A stretch of 64,000 nt of DNA, from assembly GCF_026745355.1 (NCBI RefSeq), contig NC_079203.1, forward strand, positions 4,169,946-4,233,945, read 5' to 3'. Below the pieces are notes generated by a model that saw only the letters and a program-made list of their open reading frames with translations, ran no database searches and was not told where the DNA came from. The first letter of the stretch is position 1; every line of letters starts with the position of its first letter. Below, in pieces: positions 35,899 through 48,009 of the stretch. This DNA comes from Beta vulgaris subsp. vulgaris. Lineage: Eukaryota > Streptophyta > Magnoliopsida > Caryophyllales > Amaranthaceae. Position numbers and translations under genes: made by a program.

Positions 35899-36537
35899 AA
35901 GGGAAATATGCATTAAGGAATAACTTGTAGAAATTACGCGTATTTGGTAAGATGATGAATTTTTCTTTTCTTTTGAATTATTGATATTCTGCTCTTATAT
36001 TTTATTATTTTATTTTCATATTTACATTGTTGTTGAAATTGTTATTTTTCGGTCTTTGAAATCTTCACTTTTTTTAATGGGTCTTAGTAATAAAGTAGTA
36101 TATAAAAGGATGAAATTTTCTTTTCTTTTGAATTGTTGATATTCTGTTGTAATTTTTTTTTAATTATTTTATTTTCATATTTACATTGTTGAAATTCATG
36201 TTGTTATCATGTCTTTGAAATCCTCACTTTTTTTTCTTAATGGGTCTTAGTAAGAACGCAGTGCATGCTTTTAGAGGTAATGAACCTTCCCTTAATTTAA
36301 TGGGAATCCCAAAGATGTTTTTGGAAGAGACATAGCTATACTTTTGGATTATTATCATTAGCATTGAAGGGGAACATGAATAAGAGACCTGAAGTATGCA
36401 GATGTTAATAATTACTGTATCTTATTTTGACTTTGATAACAGTTTCATAAGCTTTTGCTAGGTAGAATTTTGATCTTATTGATTATTTTACTTGATTGGT
36501 AATTGATTAATTTTGGTTGGTTTTGTTCCTTGTTAGA

Positions 36538-37143
36538 ATGGAAATGCTACGCACAACGACATCGTGGGATCTTATTAGCATTTTGGTTGGTTCGATTGGT
36601 TGTTCATCTTATTTTCGGACAACCAATGTTGTGAAGGAGAATACAACGTCTCCCTCGTTCACCCTCATTGTTGAGGAGTTTAATGATCATGGGTAGGAGA
36701 ATGAGGTTTGTGAGCAACATATGTTGTCAAAAGTAAATCCACTTGTGTGCAAATTGAGAAAAGATCCTGGATCTTCTCACTTTGAATTTGTTTTGGCAAC
36801 CAATAAAATTTTGTTGGAGGAAAAAGAAGGCATGAAGGTCAACCGGGTATTTACAATGGGTGAGAAGAAAATGTCTGTTCAAATAAAATTTGTTCCCGAT
36901 AATGTAGAGATGAGAGAAAGATACTTAGATGAGGTATTAGGTAAGATGAAAGAATTAACTATTTTCTTCAGTAATGTTGACTACAGTAGTTGGAAATCTA
37001 CAAAGTTCAATAATCCTTCCATATTTGAGTCTCTAGCACAAACATTGACTATGACACTAAAGGTTAGGGACTTGGCAATTAGTTTCTTGGATGATCGAGT
37101 TGCAGTAAATCAACAAAGACAGTTTCAACAAAGACACTTGTAA
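36538..37143 (+). pseudogene. Unrecognised protein fragment with one in-frame stop
   Basis: ATG at 36538 opens a frame that meets TAG at 36694-36696. The same frame then runs on to 37143, about 200 codons in all. It has ordinary composition with charged helical-looking segments (LLEEKEGMKVNR, NVEMRERYLDEVLGKMKEL), no signal peptide and no motif I know. The long open frame either side of a single stop suggests a recently damaged or captured gene. The upstream TATTTTGCTTGAT-type DNA contains several copies of a T-rich repeat. It could also be the downstream exon of a longer gene whose other exons I cannot see. Confidence 0.45.
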
Positions 37144-38802
37144 CCACTGGACCTTCTTCAAGTGCAAAAGCGAATCTGATTGCGGCCAGTACTAACTACC
37201 TCAGATATGATGTGTATGTTCTTTAATTGCCATCAACTTTCAAGACATCCACAATAAATAAGTTGTTGTTCTTGGTGAAAAATAGGAGCATCATAGTAAT
37301 TGAAGATAGTCCTAATTCTTTTGAGATAAATGACAATGTCACTCTAAGATTTACTTATATATATTACTAACTATTGTATATCTTGCAGCTCTCCCACTGC
37401 ATGGAAAATTTTAACTTTTGCTTTGGCATGGAAAGACTAGTCGTGTATAGTTCCAATAGCTTAATACCAATTCCATGTCCAAAATTTGCTGACAAAGCAT
37501 TTCACATGGATGAACATGCACAGCTCAACAAAAATCAGAAGAAAAAAGGCTGAAGAAAAAGATGAAAAGCAAAGAAGTCCTAAAGAATGAGTTGTTTAAC
37601 TCATTTGCTACAAAAGTACAGAGTGTATGATCCAATTTCTCTCTTTGGCAGCAATTTTCTTTTTGTGTCTAGCAACAATTAATAGATATAGGCAAGTACT
37701 AATATCAGCAACATACTGTCCTGTTCATAACAATCATAAAGTCTAAAAGGTCATTAAGTGATTCTTCAAACTCCCTTTTTCGATTACTTTTCCAACGATG
37801 TAAATGTTATCACTTTTTGGACTTGTTCAAACTACTCCTCCGTGAGTATGTGAATTTGAGATGACATGTTATGTGATTACTATTTTTGTAATAATTGCTT
37901 TGATTTTTTTTTTAAATTTTATGATTTTAGAAAATTTTCTTTTTCTTTATCTTATATAATGTTATTATTTTTCCTAATATTAATTCCTGAACTATATTTC
38001 CTTTCATGATAATTTCATATTAATAATAATTTTAATATAATCTTATAATTTTAACCTAAGTTGGCTGAAAACTTTTGTATGAAAAAAAATCATTTTTCAA
38101 AGTAACCGGTTTTCGGACCGAAAAAAGTCGAGTTTAGACTAAAGGACCGAAAAATCGGATTCCAAAATTTTGAGGATCGAGGACTGAACCGGCAGCCACG
38201 CATTAATCTGGGCAAAGCAATAAAACTTCAATAGAATATCAATCAATACGGATGTTGTGAACCTAGTCTGATATCTCCAATCGCCCGGAACACATGACAT
38301 TACAGTTCAACATACTATTGAGGACATCAAGGTGATAGCCAACAAAACGATTGGTGTAGGATTACAAAAGTAGACCGATCACAAGTGCAATAGACTCACG
38401 AATTGACGGAACAGTGTCACAAATCTAAAATGACCGGTTATTTCTCTTTAAGTTAGTTTTTTTCTTCGATGTCAATTTTTTTTTGTGAATTTGATAAATA
38501 TTTTGTTTAATACAACATTTCGTCGATTCTAATGTACTCTTTAATAGTTTATCTTTCTTTGAAGTATTGCTTTACTTTCTCTTATGTTACAGTCAAAATG
38601 ATACACCAGTACACCACAAGATCTATTTTGGCAATGCATCATTGAACTTTTCCTACACTAATAATGATTCAAAAAGAAATCTCAAGTGCTTATTCCTTCA
38701 ACCCCTTCTATCTTCTTATCTTATGCACATGGTACGTTTAATGATAAAGACAATTCAACCTTACATATGTCACAAAACATGGTGAATATATTATTGTTTT
38801 AT
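37144..38802. other. Intergenic, no gene recognised
   Basis: AT-rich DNA with short frames only (for example 38567-38785). The stretch 37385-37620 has codon-like composition and short open segments but no recognisable domain. It may be further remains of the unit at 36538-37143. Confidence 0.45.
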
Positions 38803-38997
38803 TATCAACGAGAGTTGGCTCAAGTGGTAAGCAACTTGATGTCGCTTAAGGGAGGTCTCGAGTTCGAGCCTTACCGTATGCAGAAATTCTTGTTGGAAGA
38901 CGCACCCACCAAAGTCAAATGTGCAACCGAGTCGGACTCAGATGTAGTCAGAGCAAAGCTCCGGTGAACCGGGTGGGAAACCACACAAAAAAAAAAA
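38803..38997 (+). mobile_element. tRNA-derived SINE
   Basis: About 195 bp. The 5' part has Pol III promoter boxes: box A-like TTGGCTCAAGTGG and box B GGTCTCGAGTTCGAGCC (38854-38870). An unrelated body follows (GTTGGAAGACGCACCC..., AAGCTCCGGTGAACCGGG), then an A-run at 38987-38997. A near-perfect TSD flanks it (TTGTTTTAT at 38794, TCGTTTTAT at 38998). The structure is that of a plant SINE; it is not a functional tRNA. Confidence 0.85.
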
Positions 38998-39156
38998 TCG
39001 TTTTATAAAGAGTTACAAAAAAAAACTAATAAATATTGTATATATGGTATTTCCTAAGTCTTATATATAAATGAGGTTTATCAAAAAAAATAAAAATAGA
39101 AGAAAGCTTGTAATCGGATTATCTAATCCGGGTGGGCCAAAATTTCATGCGCTCGT

Positions 39157-40720
39157 TGTAAACACGTCAAAAAAAATTTGCTAATTAATTTACAAGGAAG
39201 CAAGGATTAATTTGCTAATTAAATCTATTTTTGGATTTTTGAAAGATCGATTACTAGGTCTAATGTCCAAGATAACTAGAAAATTGACAAATCAAATTAA
39301 CAACACAAATGATGGAGATAAATCAAGGATAAAGAAACTAGGGGATTAGGGAGATTCACAAATCAAATGATCCAAAAATCCAACATCAAAATAAAGGGGA
39401 AAACCTATGAGGGAATCACAAGGGAAAATCATGCACTTAGGAACTCTAATTACTCTCTCGAGCTAATTAGAGGAGTTTAATTAGTCAATCATGACCTATT
39501 TTCAAATTTCCATGGCATGAACAACTAATCTAGCTAAATCAAGAACAACATGATAAATCAAACTTTCTTAAACTAGAAAATGCCTATTTTCATGGAAATC
39601 TTAGTCTAGCAATCAAGCTTAGTCTATTCCTAACTTCATCTATTGATCGTTCACTAGGAATTCCAAATATGCAAGTTAAGTGATAATCAATCGCCCAACA
39701 AACCAAAGCAAACAAGCTTAATCATCAAGCTAAACCCCAAATATTAATCCCCTAACTTAGATTTAGTATCTAAGGAACAAATGAAGGCTACATCACTTTC
39801 CCTAGTAGAGAATACTCATAAATCATGGCAACAAACCAAATCAAAGCTTGAAATAACTCCATCACCATAACCATGGAGAAATAAAGAGAAAAGGGGAAAA
39901 TAATACTAATAAAAACAAGATCTAATCAAGCAAAGCATAAACTAAACAAGATTAGAGTAAGAGGAAATTAAATAAAATGAGAAATTACCAACGCTAAATC
40001 TTGCATAAATCTAAAAATGGGGTTCAGAAGTTTCAAACATCAACTTTCTCTCTCCTAGGGCTCTAAAGTTCAAATGCTAAAACCAAAATAAATCTCTTTT
40101 AATTAGAATGTAAACCACCTTAACCTAAAATGGCTAAAAGTTGTCTTATATAGTGCTAAAATAAACTAAGTGTAATGAATTACAAGTAAACCTCCATACT
40201 AAACAAGATTAGAAAGAAAAAGTCTTCCTAGAAAATCCTATAGCGACCCAAGCAGGTGACCTGACCCGAGCGCTCGGGTTGCCCCTGACCTGGGTGGGTC
40301 ACCTAAACGTCCTGGGTGGGTCAACTTTGCAGCAACTATGAGAGAGTGTTCCTCAAAGTGATCCGGGCGGGTATATGTACCCGAGCCCTCGAGTCAGGTT
40401 TACCCGAACGGGTTGATTGACTCGGGCCCTCGGGTCGGCTTGGTTTTGACTTTAATCTCTTCTTTTGAGCTCCTTGATGCCCCTTTTTTTCCCTTGGCCT
40501 CCAAGTTTGTGTAAATGTCATCAGATCATGCTCCTAAATCATGAAATCAAACCAAGTACCCAAAGAAAACGTACAAAGGAGGAATATTGCACAACTTAAA
40601 GAAAATTATTAGCAAATTAGCCTAAACCAACTCAAAATCTACTATAAAGCCAACTAAAAACTATGAAAAAGCCAAGCAATAAACCATACATCATAAGCAT
40701 CAATGAAAGATTAAAATAAG
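39157..40720 (-). repeat. LTR-like or retrotransposon leader block, minus strand
   Basis: Repeat-like DNA without coding frames. On the minus strand a TATA box (ACTATATAAGACAAC, about 40143-40157) is followed by a long leader. The block ends in GACGTGTTTACA at 39157, like an LTR end. At 40245-40440 lie repeated GC-rich words (CCCGAGCGCTCGGGTT, ACCCGGGTGGGTC-like). I found neither a TSD nor the 5' edge, so the LTR call is tentative. Confidence 0.4.
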
Positions 40721-40972
40721 TGGCTCTTTCCGTCTTTTCTACTTGTTGTATTACCTATTTTACGATTTTCAAGACACATGTTTGATCTTAAATAACTCGA
40801 ATATACTAAATCCATTCCTAAATAGAGTTTTCATTTTTCAATTTATGTATATCTTAAATAGATTTTTCATTTTCTTATTTGGTATGCGTCCGCCAATTAA
40901 AATATTATTTACCTTTCATTTTTTATTATATTATTCACTTTCCTACATTCTCTCCCTTCAATAAACAGTTAA

Positions 40973-41236
40973 TCTATACTAATATATTAAAAAGCGTGCC
41001 AAACAAAGAACGGTGCCACGTGACACTTTCCCTAGGGGTATTTTACTCCATTTAATCCATATACAATAAAAAATTAGAAATTGGTAAGGTTCAATCCATT
41101 GACTTCAAGTTTATATACTAAAGTCTTAACAAACTACAAACTAGACTAAGTGATATTTAATGTTATTATTTCAAAGTATAATATTAATAAATGAAATTTT
41201 CTCTTACCCGAGACACAACTCGAGCCTAATAACTAG
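40973..41236 (+). mobile_element. Short non-autonomous Helitron
   Basis: Starts TCTATACTAATATATTAAAA after A. Ends with a CGAG...CTCG hairpin, TAATAA and CTAG at 41233-41236, followed by T. 264 bp. Same family as the pair at 12242-12770 and carries the same tRNA-like stretch on its minus strand (about 41085-41150). Confidence 0.8.
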
Positions 41237-41813
41237 TTTCTCCTTAATACTTGTGTCCAGAAAAAAATGGGAACTCTATTTAGGGACTAATGGAGTATAA
41301 GTGTATGACATTACTAAAAATTTATAAAAAGTAGATATTACGATATCAGACATTGACATGAATCTAACAAGATCCAATACTACTATGTTTATTACTTATA
41401 TATTTGTGGAAAAAAGCGTTCAAAAATTTATAAATTTTGCCTCTCTGACGGCAATAAAAAAAAGGAAGTAATTGGTAAACAATAATACAAGATTATTTAC
41501 AAAAATTTTCATTTTTATTCTTGTTTTTTATTTTGTCTAAAAATTCTTAGAAAAAAAGGAATATGAAAAATAAAAGGAAAATTGGTAAAAAAAAAATTTA
41601 AAATTTCCATTTTGCGAAAAACAAACTTATAAAATTTTTGTTACCCACACCTTTAACTTCAGCTTCTTTGCGAGATGAAACCTCATACCTCTTTTCCGAT
41701 GTTAACGACCACTTTCTGATGTTGACCCACATTTAGAACATTATTTAGCAATTTGAAGACTAGAAATAAATTATAATTTTAGGATATGAAATTTTACGTA
41801 CTTGAATTTTATA
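41237..41813. other. Intergenic, no gene seen
   Basis: AT-rich, no supported frame. Diverged Stowaway-like sequence may lie at about 41245-41450 (GGGACTAATGGAGTA, TTTATAAAAAGTAG), without clear ends. Confidence 0.4.
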
Positions 41814-42969
41814 TCTATTATATAAGCCAAGGGGGAGCTATGGTATCCTCTCTTGAAAACACTTATACACCCAAAATCTCACAAAAAATAATAAAGAAAA
41901 GATTTTAATTAATTCTTTCCTCATTTACAAATATATATGAATAATAAGAAAAGCTATACATTACCAAAAAGACAAACTTATCTATTATATAAGCCAATGG
42001 GGGGAGCTAGTTCCCTTTTGAAAAGACTTTTTAAACCTTCATTCAATAAAAAATATTGCCTATTACGATTACGATTTCGATTTCCTAAATCATAACCCTT
42101 CTTAATTTAAAATATGTATATCAAAGGAAGTTCAAAGTGGCTAAAATAAACTTTCATAAAAATTTGTTTAGTGAAAGAAAAAGTTTATGATTGAAGAACA
42201 AATTAACATAACTAAAGCAGTTTTCAAATCAATTACAAAACCAAAGACATAAAATTTTAATTTTACCTAAACTTTGAAATGCAATAATTATACCAACATT
42301 CATTAACAAGTAATAAAAATACCCAGAAAACAACTTCTTCATCAAGTAATTTTTAGATTTTGTATTTACATCACACGATATTTAATTATAACTAATGATG
42401 ATTGTAAATTACATCTTTTAAGATTACATTTAGATGAAATTTAATAATAATCGCCAAAATAATCCATGCACGCATTGCGTGCAAAGAAGGCTAGTATAAA
42501 AAGAGGAAACTCACAATTGAAAATATAAACCGATGACTAAATCAATTTTCAAACAATTATAAAAACAAAGAATTACAAAAAAATTTACTATCTGAACTAA
42601 TAACTATATCAAATAATATGCATAAAAAACCCATAAAAGAATTAAGAAATTTAGAGAATATTCATTTTTTTTTTCATTTTTTAGAGCTTACAATCAGTTG
42701 AGATAATAAATAACTAAAGAGATGAATATACATCATTTGATAATATCGATTTAGAGTTTTTTTTGTTGAAGCACTATTCACCATAATATGCTTAAAACCT
42801 CAATTTTCCAATGAAATTAAATTGAACTACTACTCATAAAATACGCCTATACAAATATGTTTTTTTAAATAAATACAAAACATAACTTAGATTATTTTGT
42901 TAAATTATATATACCAAATACAAGATAATATATATTATCGCACGCATCTTCGTGCGCATATAGTGCTAG
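41814..42969 (+). mobile_element. Outer Helitron, split by a second Helitron
   Basis: Starts TCTATTATATAAGCCAAGGG after A at 41813. The 3' hairpin CGCACG-CATCTT-CGTGCG (42939-42956) is followed by CATATAGTG and CTAG at 42966-42969, then T. After removing the inner copy it is about 640 bp. No coding sequence. Confidence 0.7.
41981..42494 (+). mobile_element. Inner Helitron inserted in the outer one
   Basis: Starts TCTATTATATAAGCCAATGG after A at 41980. Ends with hairpin GCACGCATTGCGTGC, AAAGAAGG and CTAG at 42491-42494, followed by T. 514 bp. It sits 167 bp inside the outer copy, at an A^T site. Confidence 0.8.
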
Positions 42970-43835
42970 TTTTATTTAGAATTAAGAGATTTGCTGAATT
43001 AATGAATCTAGAATGAAATAAAAGGGCAAATAGGAGAGAAAAAGTGGAAAAAGGTGGGTGAATGCGAAAAAAAAAAAGAGATTTCATTTGGCAAATAAGA
43101 ATAAAGTTAAAATTCTACGGTAAAAAAAATTTATATAAGGTTGTTTCTCGCAAATTGGACATTTTATAAGGGGTTTTTCTCACAAATTTTGCAAAATAAA
43201 ACAAAACTTCAACAGTTCAACCAGTATTTCAGTTCTCTCAAACAAATAATCAGTTGTATTTGTATTCATCTCTCTCATTCTCTCACTCTTTCCTCGGATG
43301 ACATGTTGCCTTTAATTTATTAATTATTCTTCTTTATTGATAGTCTTGAGTAAATTCTACAGACACTTGTTTTTTCTTTTTTCGAAATTGTGGAATTTAC
43401 GGCTATGGATTGCGCTGTTGAGTGTTGAGACTTGATCCTTCTGGTACTTTTTTCTCCTTAATTATCTCTTTGTACTATTTGTAAAGTTTTGATTTTTGTT
43501 ACATTTATTCTGGTATTCTTTTTCTGCCTTAATTATACATAAAGTTTTGATTTTTGAAATCTAATTAGTTAATTGGTTGTATCGATATGCAAAGTTTTTG
43601 TGATTTATTTTGAAATTGAGCTGTAGCATAGTACCTAGCATGTGTATGATTTGGGTAATGAGCTATTGCACCGTATGAAGGATCAAAAATAGATTGATTC
43701 ATTCATGCAGCCTGTAGGAGTATTATTTTTAGTTTAAGACTTTGATTGGAATAAGGATTAGGAATTCAGGATAAAACGAAATCCGAATTTTACTTGAATT
43801 GTAGTATATTATTAGTAGCACTAGCATGTATTATA

Positions 43836-44178
43836 CTTCCTCCGTCCCAAAATATAGTTCTATTCCCTTTTTTTCACGTTAATTTATGCAGGTAGGATAT
43901 AAGAGGGATAAAAAATATTTTTTGTTTATTTAAATAAATGTTGTATGGTAAAAGATGATTTTAGGAGAGAGAATGGAGAATAATTGGTAAAAGAGCATTA
44001 ATTGTAACATTTTGGTTGAATAAACAAACGAAAAAACAAAATTCAAGAAGCAAATAAATGAAGGGACACGGTTTTTCTAGGCAAATTACGGAAAAATGTG
44101 GAACTAAATATGGAAATGGGAACTATATTTTGGGACACCCAAAATGAGAATGGGAACTATATTTTGGGACGGAGGGAG
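43836..44178. mobile_element. Stowaway MITE
   Basis: Ends CTTCCTCCGTCCCAAAATAT and (inverted) CTCCCTCCGTCCCAAAATAT, flanked by TA on each side. 343 bp. A partial second copy of the right end (GGGAACTATATTTTGGGAC) lies at about 44117-44136. Confidence 0.9.
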
Positions 44179-44649
44179 TAATAAAAATAATGCAGGTATG
44201 ATTTATTGTACCCGGATTGTGACTTTGACTAGAATTAATATTGTCTCGTGCTATAGCCTATAAGTTTTTGATCTGAATGAGGGTGAAACGAAATTGGAAA
44301 TTTACTTAGTTTTTATTTTTTTATTGTTACGATAAGGATAAATATTAGCTATATTTTAGTTTAATAATAATGCATTAATGATTCTTATTGTACTAGGATT
44401 AGGTGTTCTATTATATTGATTGAAATTGGATTTTTGATCGTTAGGATAAGGATTGGACGTACTATATAAGTTATAGACAAGAAAACAAGGGAGAGGCAAG
44501 CAGCAACACTTTCAGCTACAACGTCAACGGACAATTGATTGCAATTGGATTTCTGATCGTTAGGTTAGTTTTCGTTTGTAAGTTGCATATTGTATTTACC
44601 AAATTTTCCATAATACTCTGTGCATGATAATGGTTTTTGTATGTACTAA

Positions 44650-44821
44650 GGCTATGATTCAACTTATCCTTACTTATCAGATCTTATATGAACTTATATT
44701 AATCTTATATTTTAGTTTATTATGTTGTCTAACATAGTTAATCCGTTTTATTCAACTTATTTTATCTAATCTGATCTTATTTCCCTGAAATAAGTTAAAA
44801 TAAGTTGAACTAAATAGAGCC
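44650..44821. mobile_element. Tourist-like (PIF/Harbinger) MITE
   Basis: Ends GGCTATGATTCAACTTATCC and (inverted) GGCTCTATTTAGTTCAACTT, flanked by TAA on each side (44647-44649, 44822-44824). 172 bp, non-coding. Confidence 0.85.
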
Positions 44822-45192
44822 TAATTGATATTTTAGGACATACTCGTAGACAATTGATATTTTAGGACATACTTGTAGAGAGTAAATGTTAATGATTGAC
44901 AATTTTTATTCTATATATATATATATATATATATGAATGGCAAGTTGAAAATCTTGTTGCTTGGTTTATTATGTTGGCACTATTCTATTTGGTTTTGAAT
45001 GAATAATGCAATGGTTAATCTATCAATACCGAAATACAGAGTAGATTAGTTTGCATGCGAGTATGAATGTAAATGTATTATTAAACCCATCAATCACACT
45101 ATTATGGCTTTGGTTTGTTTGAATCTAAATGTTTATGTTTTATTTATCTTTTGCTTATACTTGACTAAAATTCTAATGACAGTGCAAGATCA

Positions 45193-46650
45193 ATGAATAT
45201 GGGTAAGAAAGTTGGGAAACCAAGGATGAGAAGAAGCGGTAATAAGAAGACAGGAGTTGGGCCAAATTTTAGCGATATTCCTATTATTCCAGAAGAGGTA
45301 TTAGCGTGGGATATTCTTCCCAGGTTACCAACTAAATCTCTGATGCGGTTTAGGAGTGTTTGTAAGTCATGGAACTCCTTGATCACCTATGACACAAACT
45401 TTCACAACCTTCATGTTAGTAGCATGGAGCGGAATCAAGGCAGGAGCAGAGGCAGAGGCAGTAGTTGGATTTCTCTTGAATCATCTTTATCTCATTCTTT
45501 TGCAGATCGAGTCAATCTTCATGATGAATCCTTTCGTTGTAGGCCCAAACCTGTCACTAGGCGCATTATTTTTCATGAAGAATCAGTGAGTTTTATGGAT
45601 TCTAAAATTATTGATTCATGCAACGGGGTGGTATGCTTTTATTTTCCCATTGGAGTATCAACAAATAGGTACTTTCATCCCGTCGAAATGTCAATAAGAT
45701 ATGGAGGAGGAAATTCCTTTCTGTGTTTTTGTAACCCCAGCATCCAGAAATCTAAAAGGGTGGATATCCCATGGAAGCTTCCTCCATTTAGTAGTTCCAT
45801 CTTCAAGATGATGATGGGGTTCGGATATGCAAACCTAAGTAGTGATTACAAGGTTGTTATGATCACCAACGATATATCGCGGGAGGATCATGTTTATGTC
45901 TACACCTTACGAAAAAATAGTTGGATAAAAACTGAAACAAAACCGCCAGCTTTATGGACAGAGAATTGCAGATTAGATGTGGGGACTTATTTCGATGGAG
46001 CTTGTCACTGGCTACGTAAAATTGCTGGGATTCGCAAATTGGTGTGTTTCAATCTCAATAATGAAAAATTCCGACACATGAAATTACCCAAAACAACTCA
46101 TCCCGAAGGGTGGCCGGCTGAAAGGTCATCATCTTTTGATGACGATTTACAGATCCTTGTTTATAAGAATATGCTCTGCGTTTGGTTTACCTGTATAAAT
46201 ATAACGGGATCTAATACCATACAAATATGGGGCTTGAAGGATCTTGGTAACCCCAAATCTTGGACTTCTTTGCTCCATGTGTGTATGAAGGATGACGGAC
46301 CAAAGAAGTGGCTAAATTATAACCCTACACTTTTCGGTATTGATGCCCATGGTTCATTGTTGTTCAACAGTAATGGTTATTTGTCCTCATATAATCCTCA
46401 CTCTAAGCAATGGAAAATGCTTAAACTTCTTGTCCCTTGTCAATGGCGCTTGATCTCCTATAAAGAAAGTCTAGCTTTAATTGATCTCGATCACCAAACT
46501 GATGCTGGTGGTGCTTTCAATGGACCAAGACAAACGAGGCTGCCTGCACTGTCCACCGAATTGATTTCAGTATTGTGCCTTTTTGTTTTCACTTGTTTAT
46601 TTTTTCAGGGAATCTTATTGTTCCCACTTCTTAAAACTTCTTTGTGCTAG
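45193..46650 (+). CDS. F-box protein with F-box-associated domain
   Basis: Single open frame of 485 codons. A second Met lies two codons in and may be used instead. A basic N-terminus is followed by an F-box at about residues 30-75 (IPEEVLAWDILPRLPTKSLM, RFRSVCKSWNSLI). The F-box-associated region follows: SCNGVVCFYF, FLCFCNPSIQKSKR, GFGYANLSSDYKVV, VYVYTLRKNSWI, GACHWLRKI. Family role: substrate receptor of an SCF ubiquitin ligase, binding SKP1 through the F-box; the substrate is unknown. The last ~25 residues (LISVLCLFVFTCLFFQGILL) are hydrophobic and unusual for the family, and may be read-through of a lost 3' exon or intron. The start is supported by an AG acceptor ten bases upstream. Confidence 0.85.
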   Translation: MNMGKKVGKPRMRRSGNKKTGVGPNFSDIPIIPEEVLAWDILPRLPTKSLMRFRSVCKSWNSLITYDTNFHNLHVSSMERNQGRSRGRGSSWISLESSLSHSFADRVNLHDESFRCRPKPVTRRIIFHEESVSFMDSKIIDSCNGVVCFYFPIGVSTNRYFHPVEMSIRYGGGNSFLCFCNPSIQKSKRVDIPWKLPPFSSSIFKMMMGFGYANLSSDYKVVMITNDISREDHVYVYTLRKNSWIKTETKPPALWTENCRLDVGTYFDGACHWLRKIAGIRKLVCFNLNNEKFRHMKLPKTTHPEGWPAERSSSFDDDLQILVYKNMLCVWFTCINITGSNTIQIWGLKDLGNPKSWTSLLHVCMKDDGPKKWLNYNPTLFGIDAHGSLLFNSNGYLSSYNPHSKQWKMLKLLVPCQWRLISYKESLALIDLDHQTDAGGAFNGPRQTRLPALSTELISVLCLFVFTCLFFQGILLFPLLKTSLC

Positions 46651-48009
46651 TTTCCAAAAAAAACAAACACACAAGCACTCACACATTAGATTTGACTTGT
46701 AATACCTCAGCATGGCACTGATTGGAATTCTTCTATGTCTATTAATCCACCATATATGAGCATAACCAAATCAATTATTCAAATCAATATTCAAAACCCC
46801 AATTACAATTAAAAAAATTGATTCTTGAAGTCCCAATTATATCCCTCTCCCTCCTTTGGATCTGCCCGCCATTTGCTGTGTGGCTGTTGCTGGTCTCAGC
46901 TCTGTGTTGCTGCTTCGCGGTAGCCTCCGCTGCTTGCTGTGCTGTTGTGTTGCTGCAGCTGTGCTGCAATTGTTGCTGCTTGCCGCCGCTGCTGCTCCAT
47001 TGAGCTGCTCTTAGTGTTGTGTTGGTGGATTTGTTGCAGCTGCATGTTGTTTGTTGCTGCTGCACTAGTTGTTGTGGTGTGTTGCTCTTGGGTGTTGTTG
47101 GAGCCCCTGCTCTGCTCGCTGTCCTGTTGTTGATGTGTGCTGCTGCATTTGATTTTGATGTGTGTTGCTGCTGTTGTGGTTTGATGAGGTTCTCCACTTC
47201 TTTGTTGTTAGTGTTGTTGATGATGTTATTGTATTTTTGCATAGCTGTAGCATACGAATAAGTTAGAATAGCTGGACAAAATAAGGTGCACCACTTTTAT
47301 GTTTTTAAACTGTTATACAAATTATGGGGGCCTTTTCTTCTTTGTTCTTTGCGTAGGGGGTTATGCTTATGATTTAGCTTCATAAAGTAAGTTATGGTAG
47401 CTAAGTGGATGCAACTAAATTTCAACTCCTGCATGGTGATAGGGAGGATTTGGCGGTTCCAATTCAATCTGATATAATTTCTTTTTAGAAGAATTCTCAC
47501 AGCATAATAGTATGGAAACTATGGTTTCAATGCGTCTACTACGGTACTACCAGTGCCACTTGGTTGTTATTGAGGTGAAGATATGTGAATGGCTTTAATT
47601 TTTTTCTATCAATATGAAGTTATCATGCAAATAACTGGTTTCTTTTGTGCAATTATCTGTAAACAGGGAATGTAATTGTAAGCGTTATATGAACTGAATG
47701 TATCTTTGCAGTTCTTTGCTAAGTTTGTGATCAAGATGCACTCTTTATATGTTCCAGTTATATGGAGCTAGCTTTCTGAATCAAATTTTATGCTTTGTTG
47801 TTCTACGCATAATTCTTTTCGACTTTTAAACTTTGTTTGGATAGAAAGAAATGAAAAGAAAGGGAGGAAAGAGAAAAGAAGGGGAACAACCTCTCTTGTT
47901 TGGGTAAAGGATTAGAGGAAGGAATGGGAGGGAGATTTGGAAGGAAAATGAAGCTCACCTTTCCCCTTCCTCCTCTTTCATCCCCCTTCTTATTTGCTAT
48001 CCAAAAAAA
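46651..48009. other. Intergenic with CTG/TTG-rich block
   Basis: 46860-47200 is dense in TGCTGCTG/TTGTTG words on the plus strand. The minus strand reads as a Gln/Asn/Ala-rich frame (46784-47242) with no domain, probably trinucleotide-repeat DNA. At 47829-48010 the inverted words TTTGTTTGGATAG and CTATCCAAAAAAAGG bound a GGA-rich stretch, perhaps a small MITE. No gene supported. Confidence 0.45.

Larger units (their letters stand above)
42970..45192 (+). promoter_or_regulatory. Upstream region and likely 5' UTR of the F-box gene
   Basis: A TATA-like TTATATAAGG lies at about 43130-43140, followed by a CT-rich stretch (43255-43300) typical of a leader. Possible leader introns are suggested by donor-like GGTACTTTTTTC near 43442 and acceptor CTAATGACAG just before 45183. 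The region contains a Stowaway and a Tourist MITE. The exon plan is inference only. Confidence 0.4.

Noticed and set aside
38816..38870. Possible tRNA gene
   Set aside because: Boxes A and B are present but no cloverleaf acceptor stem can close, and it is followed by a SINE body and A-tail.
40245..40440. GC-rich words (CCCGAGC...GCTCGGG) as a regulatory palindrome cluster
   Set aside because: They lie in a repeat-like, probably LTR-derived block and look like family sequence; no independent support for regulation.
46784..47242. Gln/Asn-rich minus-strand frame
   Set aside because: Trinucleotide-rich DNA with no domain, promoter or splice support; reads open in several frames.
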